Shown here: piece by piece, positions 25,905 through 35,155 of the stretch
How the letters are laid out: each line of letters begins with the position of its first letter
Position numbering within the stretch: the first letter of the stretch is position 1
Assembly: GCA_963677375.2 (NCBI GenBank)
Contig: CAXXIF010000004.1
Location: forward strand, 372,001-436,000
Source of the DNA: Pseudaeromonas sp963677375
GTDB taxonomy: Bacteria; Pseudomonadota; Gammaproteobacteria; Enterobacterales; Aeromonadaceae
Direction of reading: 5' to 3'
DNA: 64,000 bases
Notes under the pieces: model-generated
What the model was told of the DNA's origin: nothing
Database searches by the model: none
What the model saw: only the letters and a program-made list of their open reading frames with translations
Made by a program: the position numbers and the translations under genes

Positions 25905-26075
25905 ATGACTATCGGAAGCGTTGGCAATTCATCCACGATTGCATCTCTGACCACTCCACGGCAGCCCCAAACGCCACTCGCCACAACAGGAAAACCCGTT
26001 GAAGAGGTGACGGAATCAGCACAGGAACGGGCCAAAGAGGCAGGCAAGGGCGAAAACATAGATATCCAAGCTTAA
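25905..26075 (+). CDS. small hypothetical protein (56 aa)
   Basis: The start ATG follows GAGGAGTAAGGAAC, a strong Shine-Dalgarno, and the stop is followed within 20 bases by a rho-independent terminator, so this is very likely a real gene. The protein is hydrophilic and probably disordered. A Ser/Thr/Pro-rich first half (MTIGSVGNSSTIASLTTPRQ) leads to an acidic/basic helical second half (EEVTESAQERAKEAGKGENI). There is no signal peptide or cysteine. I do not recognise the family. Confidence 0.7.
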   Translation: MTIGSVGNSSTIASLTTPRQPQTPLATTGKPVEEVTESAQERAKEAGKGENIDIQA

Positions 26076-26092
26076 CCCTGAGCAGTTAACCC

Positions 26093-26119
26093 AGCCGGCT
26101 GATGATGACCGGCTTTTTT
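26093..26119 (+). terminator. terminator after the 56-aa gene
   Basis: AGCCGG / CCGGCT stem with a 10-base loop followed by TTTTT. Confidence 0.85.
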
Positions 26120-26162
26120 GTGCCTAAGGCACTGCGGAGCGGAGGTCATATTAAAAATGGCG

Positions 26163-26197
26163 TAAAAAAAACCGGATTACACTAGAGTAAGCCGGTT
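26163..26197 (-). terminator. terminator of the 41-aa membrane protein gene
   Basis: Read on the minus strand, AACCGG-CTTAC pairs with GTAA-TCCGGTT and is followed by a run of T residues (complement of A8 at 26164-26171). It lies 70 bases past the stop of the small gene at 26269. Confidence 0.85.
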
Positions 26198-26268
26198 GAG
26201 CGAAACATGAAGGTTGAAACAACAAAGGGGCAAAGCAAAAACGGTGGGGCAATCACAACGACTAAGAG

Positions 26269-26394
26269 TTAATTCCAGTGGATCAGCGTTTGACTGAGCA
26301 GCTGGATGACAATTTCAATCGAACCGCCGATGCTGACGCCAACGATCCAGACACTGGCCAAAGACCAGTTGTTATCGGAATGAAACATATTCAT
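26269..26394 (-). CDS. small single-span membrane protein (41 aa)
   Basis: An ATG preceded by GAGGAG at good spacing opens a 41-codon frame that begins MNMFHSDNNWSLASVWIVGV. It has one hydrophobic segment (about residues 11-32, ASVWIVGVSIGGSIEIVIQL). The frame is followed by its own rho-independent terminator on the same strand. The pattern is that of a bacterial small membrane protein. I know no family for it. It lies tail to tail with the 56-aa gene. Confidence 0.65.
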   Translation of the reverse strand: MNMFHSDNNWSLASVWIVGVSIGGSIEIVIQLLSQTLIHWN

Positions 26395-26769
26395 GGGGTG
26401 CTCTCCTCAACGTTCTTATGTCAATTCTATTCCTGGGATCAGGATGTCATTCCCGGATGACAGCATCATGACGATGCAAAAAAACAGATTTGTTTGATGC
26501 TCGTCAGAGCGCTGTATCACAGACTTATACAAATCCCATACCAACTCCTCAACCAGAGCATTCATGGCTCCCTACCGCAAAACTTTGCAGTATCCAGTGG
26601 CTGGAATGGCGATGAATGGCCCATTTGCACCGCAAAGGTGAACAAAAATGACGCATTTGCTTCGCTGACTTGACCACCTGGCTTGAGAGTCGCGTAAGCT
26701 AGACAAAGAATTTCAAGATCAGGTAGTTGCGCGTTCGCTTGCCACATGACCACGAACAGGGGAGTCGCC
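26395..26769. other. intergenic region upstream of DUF523 gene
   Basis: About 375 bases separate the 41-aa gene from the DUF523 gene and must hold promoters for both. No convincing gene is seen. An open frame on the minus strand covering 26562-26771 overlaps the DUF523 start and lacks coding character. Confidence 0.5.
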
Positions 26770-27723
26770 ATGACACATGCAGCACGACAGATAATCCAGG
26801 TTGGTATCAGTGCTTGCCTGATGGGGCATCAGGTCCGTTTTGATGGTGGGCATAAACGGTCTGATTTCTGCGAGCGGGAATTGAGCCGTTATTTCGACTT
26901 TATTCCGGTTTGTCCCGAAGTCGCCATTGGTTTGGGTACGCCGCGGCCCAGCATCCGCTTAGTCAAGCATGCCGATGGCATTCATGTCGAAACTGGCGAT
27001 GGTTCCTTGGATGTGACTGCACCCCTGATCGCCTATGGCGAACAGATGAGCCAGGAGTTGCAAGCTCTCAGTGGCTATGTGTTTTGTGCCAAATCGCCGA
27101 GTTGTGGCATGGAACGGGTACGGATCTATGGGGAGGCCGGTGGGGTGAAGGAGGGCGTCGGCCAGTACGCCCGAGTGCTGATGCAGCGCCTACCGCTGCT
27201 ACCGGTTGAAGAGGATGGGCGCTTAAATGATCCCGTGTTGCGGGAGAACTTCGTGCTGCGGGTCTTCGCTTATCACGACTGGCAGCAGTTGCTGCAGGAT
27301 GGCCTGACCCGGGGGAAATTGATCGCTTTTCACTCGCGCTATAAATACCTACTACTGGCCCATCATCCTGGCTCTTACAAAGAGATGGGCCGTTATCTGG
27401 CCACCATGGGGGATCTGCCCATGGCCCACATTGCCGAGCGCTATGCCAGCGCCCTGATGGCGGCGTTGAAGGAGCGGGCCAGCCGGAAGAATCACACCAA
27501 TGTGTTGCAGCATCTGCAGGGGTATTTCAAGAAGCAGCTGACGGCAGCCCAAAAAACTGAGTTGCACGACACCATCGATAAATACCGTCGGGGTATCTTG
27601 CCGCTACTCTCACCCATGACCCTACTGCGTCACTACTTGCGGGAGTATCCCAATGGCTATCTGCAACAGCAGGTCTATTTCAGCCCCTATCCGGAAGATT
27701 TGGCACTGCGTTATGGGCTATAA
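26770..27723 (+). CDS. DUF523 - DUF1722 fusion protein (YbbK/YbgA type)
   Basis: The 317 residues have an N-terminal DUF523 domain (about 8-150) with conserved cysteine-containing motifs ISACLMGHQVRFDGGHK, PVCPEVAIGLGTPRPSI and CAKSPSCG. A DUF1722 (YbgA-like) domain (about 190-310) with FHSRYKYLLLAHHP, YKEMGR and KRRGILPLLSPMTLLRHY-like segments follows. DUF523 proteins are thought to bind an Fe-S cluster. The fusion commonly lies next to photolyase genes, as here with phrB 69 bases downstream. The start at 26770 follows GGGGAG. Confidence 0.9.
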   Translation: MTHAARQIIQVGISACLMGHQVRFDGGHKRSDFCERELSRYFDFIPVCPEVAIGLGTPRPSIRLVKHADGIHVETGDGSLDVTAPLIAYGEQMSQELQALSGYVFCAKSPSCGMERVRIYGEAGGVKEGVGQYARVLMQRLPLLPVEEDGRLNDPVLRENFVLRVFAYHDWQQLLQDGLTRGKLIAFHSRYKYLLLAHHPGSYKEMGRYLATMGDLPMAHIAERYASALMAALKERASRKNHTNVLQHLQGYFKKQLTAAQKTELHDTIDKYRRGILPLLSPMTLLRHYLREYPNGYLQQQVYFSPYPEDLALRYGL

Positions 27724-27792
27724 GATGGTGCGGCATTGTGATGGGGGACGTGGCGTTGGATGTGATGGCGGCGTGGGGCGGGAGCTGGTGAG

Positions 27793-29232
27793 ATGAGACA
27801 TCTATTCTGGTTTCGACAGGATCTGCGTCTGCATGACAATCCCGGTCTGGCCGCGGCCTGGCAGGCGGCGCAGCAAACGGGTGGAACGCTGGAGGCCTGC
27901 TTTATCGCCACTCCCGAGCAGTGGCGGGGTCATGACTTGGCCCCCCGTCGTGCCGATTTGCTCGAACGGCGGCTCAATGCACTGGGGGCCGAGTTGGCGG
28001 CGCTGGGTATCCGACTCCATCTGCTGGTAGTCCCGGATTTTGCCGGAGTTCCCGAGTCATTACTGCGGTGGTTCACCACCGAGAGTGGCGGGGGCGAGTT
28101 GTATGCCAATCGGGAGCTGGCACTGGATGAGGTGCGCCGGGATGCCGAAGTCGCCCGGCGACTCCATTCGGCTGGCCTAGTGAGTCACTGGTTTGATGAA
28201 CGCTGCCTGTTTGTTCCCGGCCGGATCAATACCGGCAGTGGCGATATGTTCCGTGTCTTCACCCCGTTTAGTCGGGCCTGGTTGCGGCAACTGGCGACCG
28301 ATGGGTTTGCTCTGGCACCACGCTTGGAGGCACAGGGCACCGCCTGGGATTGGCAGGCGGTAGAGCTCCCCTATGCCAAGTTGCCGAGTCGTCCATGGCC
28401 TGTGGGTGAGCGCGAGATCCGTGAACGGTTGTGGGAGTTTGCCCAACACAAGGCTGCAGGGTACAGCGAAGCGCGTGATTTTCCGGCCCTGCCGGCCACC
28501 AGCCAGCTGTCGCCTTATCTGGCGATGGGGGCCTTGTCGATTCGTCAATGTTTGGCGGCCTTGCAGGCCGCACTGGGAGCCTTGCCGCTGGAGCGTGAGC
28601 AACCGGGCTTCAGCTGGTTGAACGAGCTCATCTGGCGCGAGTTTTACCTGCACCTGCTGGCGCGCTTCCCGCTCTTGGCGATGGGCAAACCGTTCAAGGC
28701 GGAAATGAGTACCCTGAACTGGCGCCCCGACAGCGGCTTATTTACCGCCTGGTGCCAAGGACAAACCGGCTACCCGATTGTCGATGCGGCCATGCGGTGT
28801 CTGAATCAGACCGGTTGGATGCACAACCGGCTGCGGATGATAGTGGCGTCGTTTTTGACCAAGGATCTGCAACAGCCCTGGTGGTGGGGAGAACGTTACT
28901 TTATGCAGCAGCTCCTGGATGGCGAGCTGGCGGCTAACAATGGGGGCTGGCAATGGTCGGCAGGAACCGGTGCCGATGCCTCGCCCTGGTTTCGCATCTT
29001 TAACCCGACCACCCAGGGGCAAAAATTTGACCCGGAAGGGCAATTTATCCGCCGCTATCTGCCGGAGTTGGCCAAGGTCCCGGAGCGATTGATCCACACA
29101 CCTCACGCCTGGCTGCGACAACATGTTCCGGACTCTGGTTATCCCGCCCCTATCGTCGATCATGCCCAGGCTCGTCTGCTCACTCTGGCCATGTTCAAGG
29201 CGCGGGGAACTGGGTTTCCGGACGAGGTGTAG
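27793..29232 (+). CDS. phrB: deoxyribodipyrimidine photolyase
   Basis: The 479-residue light-driven enzyme splits cyclobutane pyrimidine dimers. The N-terminal antenna domain begins HLFWFRQDLRLHDNPGL. The FAD-binding domain shows SQLSPYLAMGALS, LNELIWREFY, GYPIVDAAMRCLNQTGWMHN, RLRMIVASFLTKDL and SAGTGADASPWFRIFNP, all hallmarks of class I CPD photolyases, with the tryptophans of the electron-transfer chain in place. It is probably co-transcribed with the DUF523-DUF1722 gene upstream. Confidence 0.95.
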   Translation: MRHLFWFRQDLRLHDNPGLAAAWQAAQQTGGTLEACFIATPEQWRGHDLAPRRADLLERRLNALGAELAALGIRLHLLVVPDFAGVPESLLRWFTTESGGGELYANRELALDEVRRDAEVARRLHSAGLVSHWFDERCLFVPGRINTGSGDMFRVFTPFSRAWLRQLATDGFALAPRLEAQGTAWDWQAVELPYAKLPSRPWPVGEREIRERLWEFAQHKAAGYSEARDFPALPATSQLSPYLAMGALSIRQCLAALQAALGALPLEREQPGFSWLNELIWREFYLHLLARFPLLAMGKPFKAEMSTLNWRPDSGLFTAWCQGQTGYPIVDAAMRCLNQTGWMHNRLRMIVASFLTKDLQQPWWWGERYFMQQLLDGELAANNGGWQWSAGTGADASPWFRIFNPTTQGQKFDPEGQFIRRYLPELAKVPERLIHTPHAWLRQHVPDSGYPAPIVDHAQARLLTLAMFKARGTGFPDEV

Positions 29233-29280
29233 CGTTCGAGCGACTAGGCCATCCGGCGTTTGGAGACGGCGGGCGTGGGT

Positions 29281-30601
29281 TTACCAGGGTAGTTTGTAAC
29301 CATTGGCCGAGAGCTTACCGTTAACCATGCGCAGCCGGGTGTTGAGCATGCCATGGCTATCCCGGGTAATGAAGCCAGAGTGCTGCATGGCGAGCAACTG
29401 ATCGCCGTCCTCCACGAACAGAGGCGTGAGGGTCTGGTCGGCCTCGATACTCAGAGTGCCCTGCAATAAGGAGCGGAACGAGGCGAGCCCGTTGAGCTGG
29501 GCCATGTCGAAGGGGCGGGAGGTCACCTCGCCATCGGCCGTGAAGTGCCCCTGCTGCAATCGTAACTTGAAAGGCTCCAGATGCAGGATGAAAGCCGGAG
29601 CGTGTCACTCGGTTCAACGCGGCAAGCCAGGACTGTGTATCGCTGAAGTTGGTCGCGGCACTCACCACCAGCGACTTGTAACCTTGCTGGTCAATCCCCG
29701 ACAGCCCTACGCCGAAAGATAGATCCTCCAGCTCATGACGAGAGGCTTTATGAGTGATGCCGAGTAGGTCCAATTGACCCTGCCAGTGCATGTCTACTAA
29801 CGAGAGCAGCCCCAACCGGTTTTCTTTGACGCTGCCACTGAGGCTGGCTCCGGCCAGATCCAGCGGAGGTTGGGTGGCGGACTGATAGCGGGCGTCGGCC
29901 ACTTGTACCGTCAAAGCCGGGATCAGCCAAAAATCATGGGAGGGTTGCAGGGTGATTTGGCCCTGTACCCCATGGAGTGCCAGCTCATCGTCGCCGCTGG
30001 TCAGATTGATGCCATTCAACAGCCACTGGAGTTGGATATTCTGGTCGGGTAATCGGGTCATGGTGGCCGTGAATGGGTCCAGATGCAGACGACCCTGGCT
30101 GGATTGCAAGGTCCAACCCTCAGCGTCCAATTGGGAGGTCACAGTGTCACTCCAGCCACGCATCTGCCAGCGCAACCTGGATTCGCCGATCTGCAACTGC
30201 CCATTTTCCAGCAGACTGCCCAGCGTGCCGCGACTCGTGATCAAGTGCCCCTCGCTACTGGCATAGCCCGGCAGCATCCGGCTATCGATGCGAATATAGA
30301 GCTCCAGTGGACCCAGATCCGCCAACTGCTGACTGAGCCCCGCTTGCGCCGGTAACCCCAGAGCCTTGAGCAGAATCACAGGATCAACCAGGCTCAGGTG
30401 CAATTCACCACTGTGCTGAAACAATCCCTCTTGATAATTGAACCAGGTGGCACCAATCCCCGGTGTCTGATTCAGCCGCTCCAGCCAGACGACACGCTCC
30501 CGTTCATAACGGGAGCCGGTGTGGGCGGTGAGGAGTAACAGCACGGCCAACAGCAGAGAGACTGCTGCACTGATAGGCCAATAGTGTCTGATGATTCGCA
30601 T
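29281..30601 (-). pseudogene. YdgA-like DUF945 protein, frameshifted
   Basis: The first frame (MRIIRHYWPISAAVSLLLAV, a signal anchor) runs to about LAALNRV, then continues as unrelated sequence. The second frame resumes at HAPAFILHLEPFKLRLQQGH and continues to the stop at 29281 (ending NGYKLPW). The join lies at about 29602-29608 and needs removal of one base. The combined protein would have 439 residues, in the size range of YdgA/YihF-type DUF945 proteins (periplasmic, membrane-anchored, unknown function). AAGGA precedes the ATG ending at 30601. It is either a mutation or a sequence error. Confidence 0.78.
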
Positions 30602-30969
30602 AGCATCCTTGCCAGAGAGAGACCCGGTACCGTCCGGGGTCATGGCAGCAGGATGCGGCATTTTTATGACAATTTAATGAAAACTGACTCAAATGGTGCA
30701 GATTAAGCCCGCAGAAGGTGCAATTGCTGTTTACTCACAGGGACAGAGTCTTCAATAAGGCGCTATCCCAGTTATGCGTTGCTCGGGTCAAAACCCGTCA
30801 TCAGGGCTGGTTTCAGGAGTCAGGACGAACACAGACACGCCGTGCATACATCCATGTCCGCTCGATGGCGGCTTCCCTGCCGCCAACGGTCTGCGTTTCG
30901 TCCACGACTCCATCACCGGTGATTAACAACACTGAATTGGCACATAGCCTTCAATAAACGCCATGGTGA
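30602..30969. other. intergenic region
   Basis: About 370 bases lie between the DUF945 gene start and the end of yfbR, both on the minus strand. It must contain the DUF945 promoter. A plus-strand open frame of 79 codons (30718-30957) has no Shine-Dalgarno and no coding character. I see nothing else. Confidence 0.4.
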
Positions 30970-31569
30970 CTACTCTTGCTCCAGATTCATCTCATCCAGC
31001 GTCAGTGAAAAGCTGGGCATGAAGGTGTCGAGAAAATAGCGCACTGTGGGGGTCATGCGTAGTTCCAGCATCTTTTCCAGACGGCGTTTGGCCAGTTCAA
31101 ATTCGTGGTTGCCGGCGCCCAACTCTTCCAGACACTTGCTATAGGCGCAGAGAGTGTCGGCGGCCTTGACCAGCAGGCTGCTGGCCGGGTCTTGAGACTC
31201 AGAATCCAGCAAGGGACGAAAATCCTCGATGAACTCGGCGGGCAACATGGTGAGTAGCCGTTGTTCGGCCAGTTTCTCAATTTTCTTGTATTCGGCCGCA
31301 ATCGCCGGATTGTGATACTTGATAGGGGTTGGCAAATCACCGGTCAGCACTTCGGTGGCGTCGTGATACAAGGCTTGCACCGCGATGCGATCCGGGTTGA
31401 GCTGGCCGCCGAATTTGCGATTTTCAATCAGCGCCAGCGCATGGGCCACCATGGCGACCTGCAGGCTGTGCTCGCTGATATTTTCCGGTTGCACATTGCG
31501 CATCAGGGGCCAGCGATAGATCAGTCGCATGCGGGAGAGTTGAGCAAAAAAATGGCTGGAAACAGGCAT
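30970..31569 (-). CDS. yfbR: 5'-deoxynucleotidase YfbR
   Basis: This 199-residue HD-domain phosphohydrolase is the same length as E. coli YfbR and removes phosphate from deoxyribonucleoside 5'-monophosphates. Metal-binding residues appear as H34 in ISEHSLQVA, H69-D70 in ALYHDATEVLTGDLPTPIK, and a later aspartate in VKAADTLCAY. AGGAGTCCTC lies just upstream of the ATG. The adjacent alaA is its usual neighbour (yfbR-yfbQ) in enterobacteria; here a small lipoprotein gene is inserted between them. Confidence 0.95.
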   Translation of the reverse strand: MPVSSHFFAQLSRMRLIYRWPLMRNVQPENISEHSLQVAMVAHALALIENRKFGGQLNPDRIAVQALYHDATEVLTGDLPTPIKYHNPAIAAEYKKIEKLAEQRLLTMLPAEFIEDFRPLLDSESQDPASSLLVKAADTLCAYSKCLEELGAGNHEFELAKRRLEKMLELRMTPTVRYFLDTFMPSFSLTLDEMNLEQE

Positions 31570-31622
31570 GAGGACTCCTGAATGCTCGCTGACGCCGGGA
31601 TTACCCACGCATCCGCGTAAAA

Positions 31623-31937
31623 TTATTCGACCAATACCCAACCCTGTTGGCCATTGGCGATGATGACTTGCTGGGTCTTGCGCTGGCTACCGACGAGCGG
31701 CAATTTGGTTTCGACTTCGATGGTACAGGCGTAGGCGCCCTCTTTTTTATCGCATCCGAGCTTATGCACAGCCACGACTTCAATCTTGCCTTTGTCGCCG
31801 AGCACCAGGCTGGTGACCTGATTGGCCTGGGTCAGACTCTTTTCCACGGCGGATTTCAGATCGGCCTCGCTGGGTTCGCCACAGGCGGTTAATAGCAGGG
31901 CGCAGAAGGGTAGAAGCAGAAGGCGTTTCGAAGGCAT
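31623..31937 (-). CDS. small putative lipoprotein (104 aa)
   Basis: The N-terminus MPSKRLLLLPFCALLLTACG is a lipoprotein signal with lipobox LTAC (Cys19). The mature part is about 85 residues, rich in Val/Lys, with two more cysteines (LGCDKKEGAYAC) that could form a disulfide. The final IIANGQQGWVLVE resembles the end of many small periplasmic beta-rich proteins. The family is not recognised. It lies between alaA and yfbR on the same strand, so it may be part of one transcript past the alaA terminator. Confidence 0.75.
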   Translation of the reverse strand: MPSKRLLLLPFCALLLTACGEPSEADLKSAVEKSLTQANQVTSLVLGDKGKIEVVAVHKLGCDKKEGAYACTIEVETKLPLVGSQRKTQQVIIANGQQGWVLVE

Positions 31938-31989
31938 GAAATACTCGATAGTCGGAAACAGTGGCGCCACAGTATCACCTGCGGCAGGC

Positions 31990-32026
31990 AAAAAAAACCG
32001 GGGGCAGCAAATCGCTGCCCCCGGTT
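31990..32026 (-). terminator. terminator of alaA
   Basis: On the minus strand, AACCGGGGGCAGC / GCTGCCCCCGGTT forms a long GC-rich stem followed by TTTTTTT. Confidence 0.93.
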
Positions 32027-32040
32027 GTGATGGATTGGCG

Positions 32041-33255
32041 TTATTGGTGATAGGTTTTGAGGAAGCGCGCCAGGCGACCAATGGCATCCTGCAGTATCTC
32101 TTCTTGCGGCAGGAAAACCAGACGGAAGTGGTCGGGGGAGGGCCAGTTAAAGCCAGTACCCTGTACCACCAGCAGTTTCTCTTGTTGCAGCAGATCAAAC
32201 ACCAGCTTCTGGTCATCCTTGATGGGATATACCTTGGGGTCCAAACGCGGGAACATGTAGAGGGCCCCCTTGGGTTTGACGCAGGAGACGCCGGGGATCT
32301 GATTGATCAATTCCCAGGCCAGATCCCGCTGCTTGCGCAAGCGGCCGCCGGGGAGGATCAGTTCGTTGATGCTCTGGTAACCGCCCAGCGCGGTCTGAAT
32401 GGCAAACTGCATCGGCACGTTGGCGCACAGCCGCATCGAGGCCAGCATCTCCAGACCGTCGATGTAACCGCGGGCATGTTGCTTGGGGCCGCTGACCATC
32501 ATCCAGCCTTGACGGAAGCCACAGGCGCGATAGGCCTTGGACAGACCGTTAAAGGTCACCACCAACACATCGTCGCACAGGGTGCAGATGCTGTGATGGG
32601 CTATGTCGTCATAGATGATCTTGTCGTAGATCTCATCGGCGAAGATGATGAGTTTGTTCTGCCGAGCGACTTCGATCACCTCCAGCAGGAACTCGGTGCT
32701 GTAGACGGCTCCGGTCGGGTTGTTCGGATTGATGAGTATGATGCCACGGGTCTTCGGGGTGATCTTCTTCTTGATATCATCGATATCCGGGTACCAGTCG
32801 GCCTGTTCATCACAGATGTAATGCACCGGATGACCGCCGGAGAGGGTCACGGCGGCGGTCCACAGCGGATAATCCGGGGCCGGAACCAGCATCTCGTCGC
32901 CGTTGTTGAGCAACGCCTGCATGGCCATGACGATCAGCTCGGAGGCACCATTACCGATATAGATGTCATCCACATCGGCCTTGCGCAGTCCCTTTTGCTG
33001 GTAATGCTGGGCAATGGCCTTGCGCGCCGCGAATAGCCCTTTGGAATCACAGTATCCCTGGCCTTGCGCGATGTTGATCACGACGTCCTTGATGACCTCT
33101 TCCGGTGCATCAAAACCAAATGGGGCCGGGTTACCGATATTGAGTTTCAGAATGCGGTGCCCTTCATCTTCCAGACGACGAGCTTCCTTATGCACTGGCC
33201 CGCGAATGTCGTAACAGACATTGTCCAGTTTGTGTGCTTTATCAATCGAATACAT
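32041..33255 (-). CDS. alaA: alanine-synthesising glutamate-pyruvate aminotransferase AlaA
   Basis: This 404-residue class I/II PLP aminotransferase is very close to E. coli AlaA (YfbQ). Shared signatures are ENVCYDIRGP-like LDNVCYDIRGP near residue 10, LNIGNPAPFGFDAP, INPNNPTGAVYS, and FADEIYDKI. The PLP lysine is K240 in FNGLSKAYR, and FRQGWM follows. It converts pyruvate and glutamate to alanine and 2-oxoglutarate. The start at MYSIDKAHKL has GAGGC upstream. Confidence 0.96.
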   Translation of the reverse strand: MYSIDKAHKLDNVCYDIRGPVHKEARRLEDEGHRILKLNIGNPAPFGFDAPEEVIKDVVINIAQGQGYCDSKGLFAARKAIAQHYQQKGLRKADVDDIYIGNGASELIVMAMQALLNNGDEMLVPAPDYPLWTAAVTLSGGHPVHYICDEQADWYPDIDDIKKKITPKTRGIILINPNNPTGAVYSTEFLLEVIEVARQNKLIIFADEIYDKIIYDDIAHHSICTLCDDVLVVTFNGLSKAYRACGFRQGWMMVSGPKQHARGYIDGLEMLASMRLCANVPMQFAIQTALGGYQSINELILPGGRLRKQRDLAWELINQIPGVSCVKPKGALYMFPRLDPKVYPIKDDQKLVFDLLQQEKLLVVQGTGFNWPSPDHFRLVFLPQEEILQDAIGRLARFLKTYHQ

Positions 33256-33667
33256 CTGTGCCTCTGCAATTCCGGAGGAGACATTCTCCAATCGTCTCCA
33301 AGGGCATCTATTCTTCCCCTTCGCCGCGTGTGTGACAACGGTCAAACCGGATATTTTTTTAGAGGGAGTGGCGATGAAATTGTCATTGTGACAAATATAG
33401 TTCTGCTATTAATTATAAAATCAGTGGCATTCGCTGCTGCGCCATTTATGGTGCGTGACCTGTACTAAAGCGGGGCAAAGCCGTGGCGGGATCGTCTACG
33501 GCACAGATGAGCCGTAATCGAGAGACGGCAGCGTTGGGACTGGGAACCAGATGAGTTGGAACTGGGAACTCGCAGCGCAGGAGCCGGGAATGTCCTGGGT
33601 CGGAACGGTCAGCAGGCGCGCTGTAGCACGGCTCTCCACCTTGAATGCTGGAGAGCCGTGTCTTGGG
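33256..33667. other. intergenic region between dacB and alaA
   Basis: About 410 bases must contain the alaA promoter. An AT-rich stretch near 33350-33430 and a GGGA/CTGGGAAC-rich stretch near 33530-33600 are seen, plus the hairpin at 33627. There is no convincing gene. Confidence 0.4.
33627..33660 (-). terminator. hairpin after dacB
   Basis: A 12-bp stem (CACGGCTCTCCA / TGGAGAGCCGTG) with a 10-base loop lies 8 bases past the dacB stop. No T-run is present. Confidence 0.6.
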
Positions 33668-35143
33668 CTAATCGGTGATCTGCAGCGGTTGTTCGCGATA
33701 GATCTGCTCGAGCACGGCGCGCTCGAACTTGTAATGCGGAGAGGCGATGCGGTGCGCCTTCAACGCTTGGCGGATTTTAGGCGGAAAGGTCAGGCCATTG
33801 ACCATCACCACGAAAGCCTTGCGCTGTCCTGAAGCCGTGGTGATGAAACCCGCCAGATTGGAGACGTTCTGCAGGGTGCCGGTCTTGGCGGTGACGTTTT
33901 TGACCAGAGGCGGCATCTGCACGCTACCACGGGAGCCCAGAGTGCCGCTCATGCCGGCCACCGGCAGTTTTTCGATGAGCTGCAATTGATCATTATTCCG
34001 GGCGATGAAATCCAGCACCGCCAGCATCTGACTGGCTTTGATCAGGTTATGGGCCGAGAGGCCGGAACCATCGGCCAGCAAGGCGGAGCCCAGATCGATC
34101 CCGGCCTTGGTGCGCAAAATTTCGCGGATGGCATCGGCACCCGTGGCATAGCTGGCTGGGCGATTGAAGTAGAGGTGGCCCAGGGCTCGGGCCAGACTAT
34201 CGGCAATCAGGTTGTCCGATTTTTTCAACATGCGATCCAGTAACTTGGCCAGTGGGGCCGAAGGCACATGGGCCAGCTCCACCAGATTGGGGGGCGATTT
34301 GCGCACCGAGTGTACCGAGCCTGTGACTGTGAGTCCGGCTCGCTTGGCTGCCCAATCCGTAATGCTGATGCCCCAAACGGTAGGATCTTGCACCGCAAAC
34401 GACAGCGGCCAGGGTTTGCCCTTCTGGGCCGGGATGCAACCTGTCATATGGTAGTTATTACCGGAGTCGAGGTTGACCTCTAGCTCGCAGCCCGCGTAGT
34501 AGTCATTCAGCGTCACCACTTGTGCTTCGCTGGTAATGGTGATGGGTTGTCCGGTTTTGATGATGGGTTGCGCGATTTGCCCCACCTGATCGGCTTGCAA
34601 TTGGGCATAGACGCAGTTGCGATCGATGATGACCGCCGAGGCCGGTGCGGTGAAGCAGACCGGCAGATCGTTCCACGACCAGCCATTGCCCCGGTCGTAA
34701 CCGGCATAGTTGCTGACATCCAGCAGAATATCGCCGTTGATTTGGGTCACGCCCTGCTGCCGGACATAGGCCAGCAGATTGATCAGCGCTTGCCGGGTCA
34801 GATCCGGAGCGCCGTTGAACTCCAGCACCAGATTGCCCTGCAGCACGCCGCCATTGCTCTTGGCCTGCTCCATGGCTCCGGCTTCAGCGAGCAAACGGGT
34901 CTTGAATTGCCAGTCGAGCCCCAGATAGAGAACGGCGGCCGTGGCGGTCAACACTTTTTGGGTGGAGGCGGGGATCATAAAGGCATCTGTGTGTACCCCC
35001 TCGACGGGGTGTTGACCAGGGATCTTGTAGGCCACGGCAACGCGGGCACCGTCCGGCGCCGGGATGGCGGCCAGAGCGGAGGTAGCGCTGCAGAGGGCAG
35101 CCAGCAACAGGGCGGGGCGCAGCAGCGCGGTCAGATAGTTCAT
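33668..35143 (-). CDS. dacB: D-alanyl-D-alanine carboxypeptidase/endopeptidase (PBP4)
   Basis: The 491 residues start with a signal peptide ending near ALAAIP. The low-molecular-weight class C penicillin-binding protein motifs are all present: SxxK as S60-T-Q-K63 in PASTQKV, SxN in KKSDNLIAD, and KTG in TAKTGTLQN. The insert between the first two motifs is the extra domain typical of PBP4. The enzyme trims and cuts peptidoglycan cross-links in the periplasm. GAGG precedes the ATG. It is 12 bases from radD on the same strand. Confidence 0.95.
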   Translation of the reverse strand: MNYLTALLRPALLLAALCSATSALAAIPAPDGARVAVAYKIPGQHPVEGVHTDAFMIPASTQKVLTATAAVLYLGLDWQFKTRLLAEAGAMEQAKSNGGVLQGNLVLEFNGAPDLTRQALINLLAYVRQQGVTQINGDILLDVSNYAGYDRGNGWSWNDLPVCFTAPASAVIIDRNCVYAQLQADQVGQIAQPIIKTGQPITITSEAQVVTLNDYYAGCELEVNLDSGNNYHMTGCIPAQKGKPWPLSFAVQDPTVWGISITDWAAKRAGLTVTGSVHSVRKSPPNLVELAHVPSAPLAKLLDRMLKKSDNLIADSLARALGHLYFNRPASYATGADAIREILRTKAGIDLGSALLADGSGLSAHNLIKASQMLAVLDFIARNNDQLQLIEKLPVAGMSGTLGSRGSVQMPPLVKNVTAKTGTLQNVSNLAGFITTASGQRKAFVVMVNGLTFPPKIRQALKAHRIASPHYKFERAVLEQIYREQPLQITD

Positions 35144-35155
35144 GGATAAACCTCG

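Noticed and set aside
26562..26771. 69-codon minus-strand frame
   Set aside because: Overlaps the start of the DUF523-DUF1722 gene and has no supporting signal.
30718..30957. 79-codon plus-strand open frame
   Set aside because: No Shine-Dalgarno, no recognisable features and Arg/Ser-rich random-looking composition.
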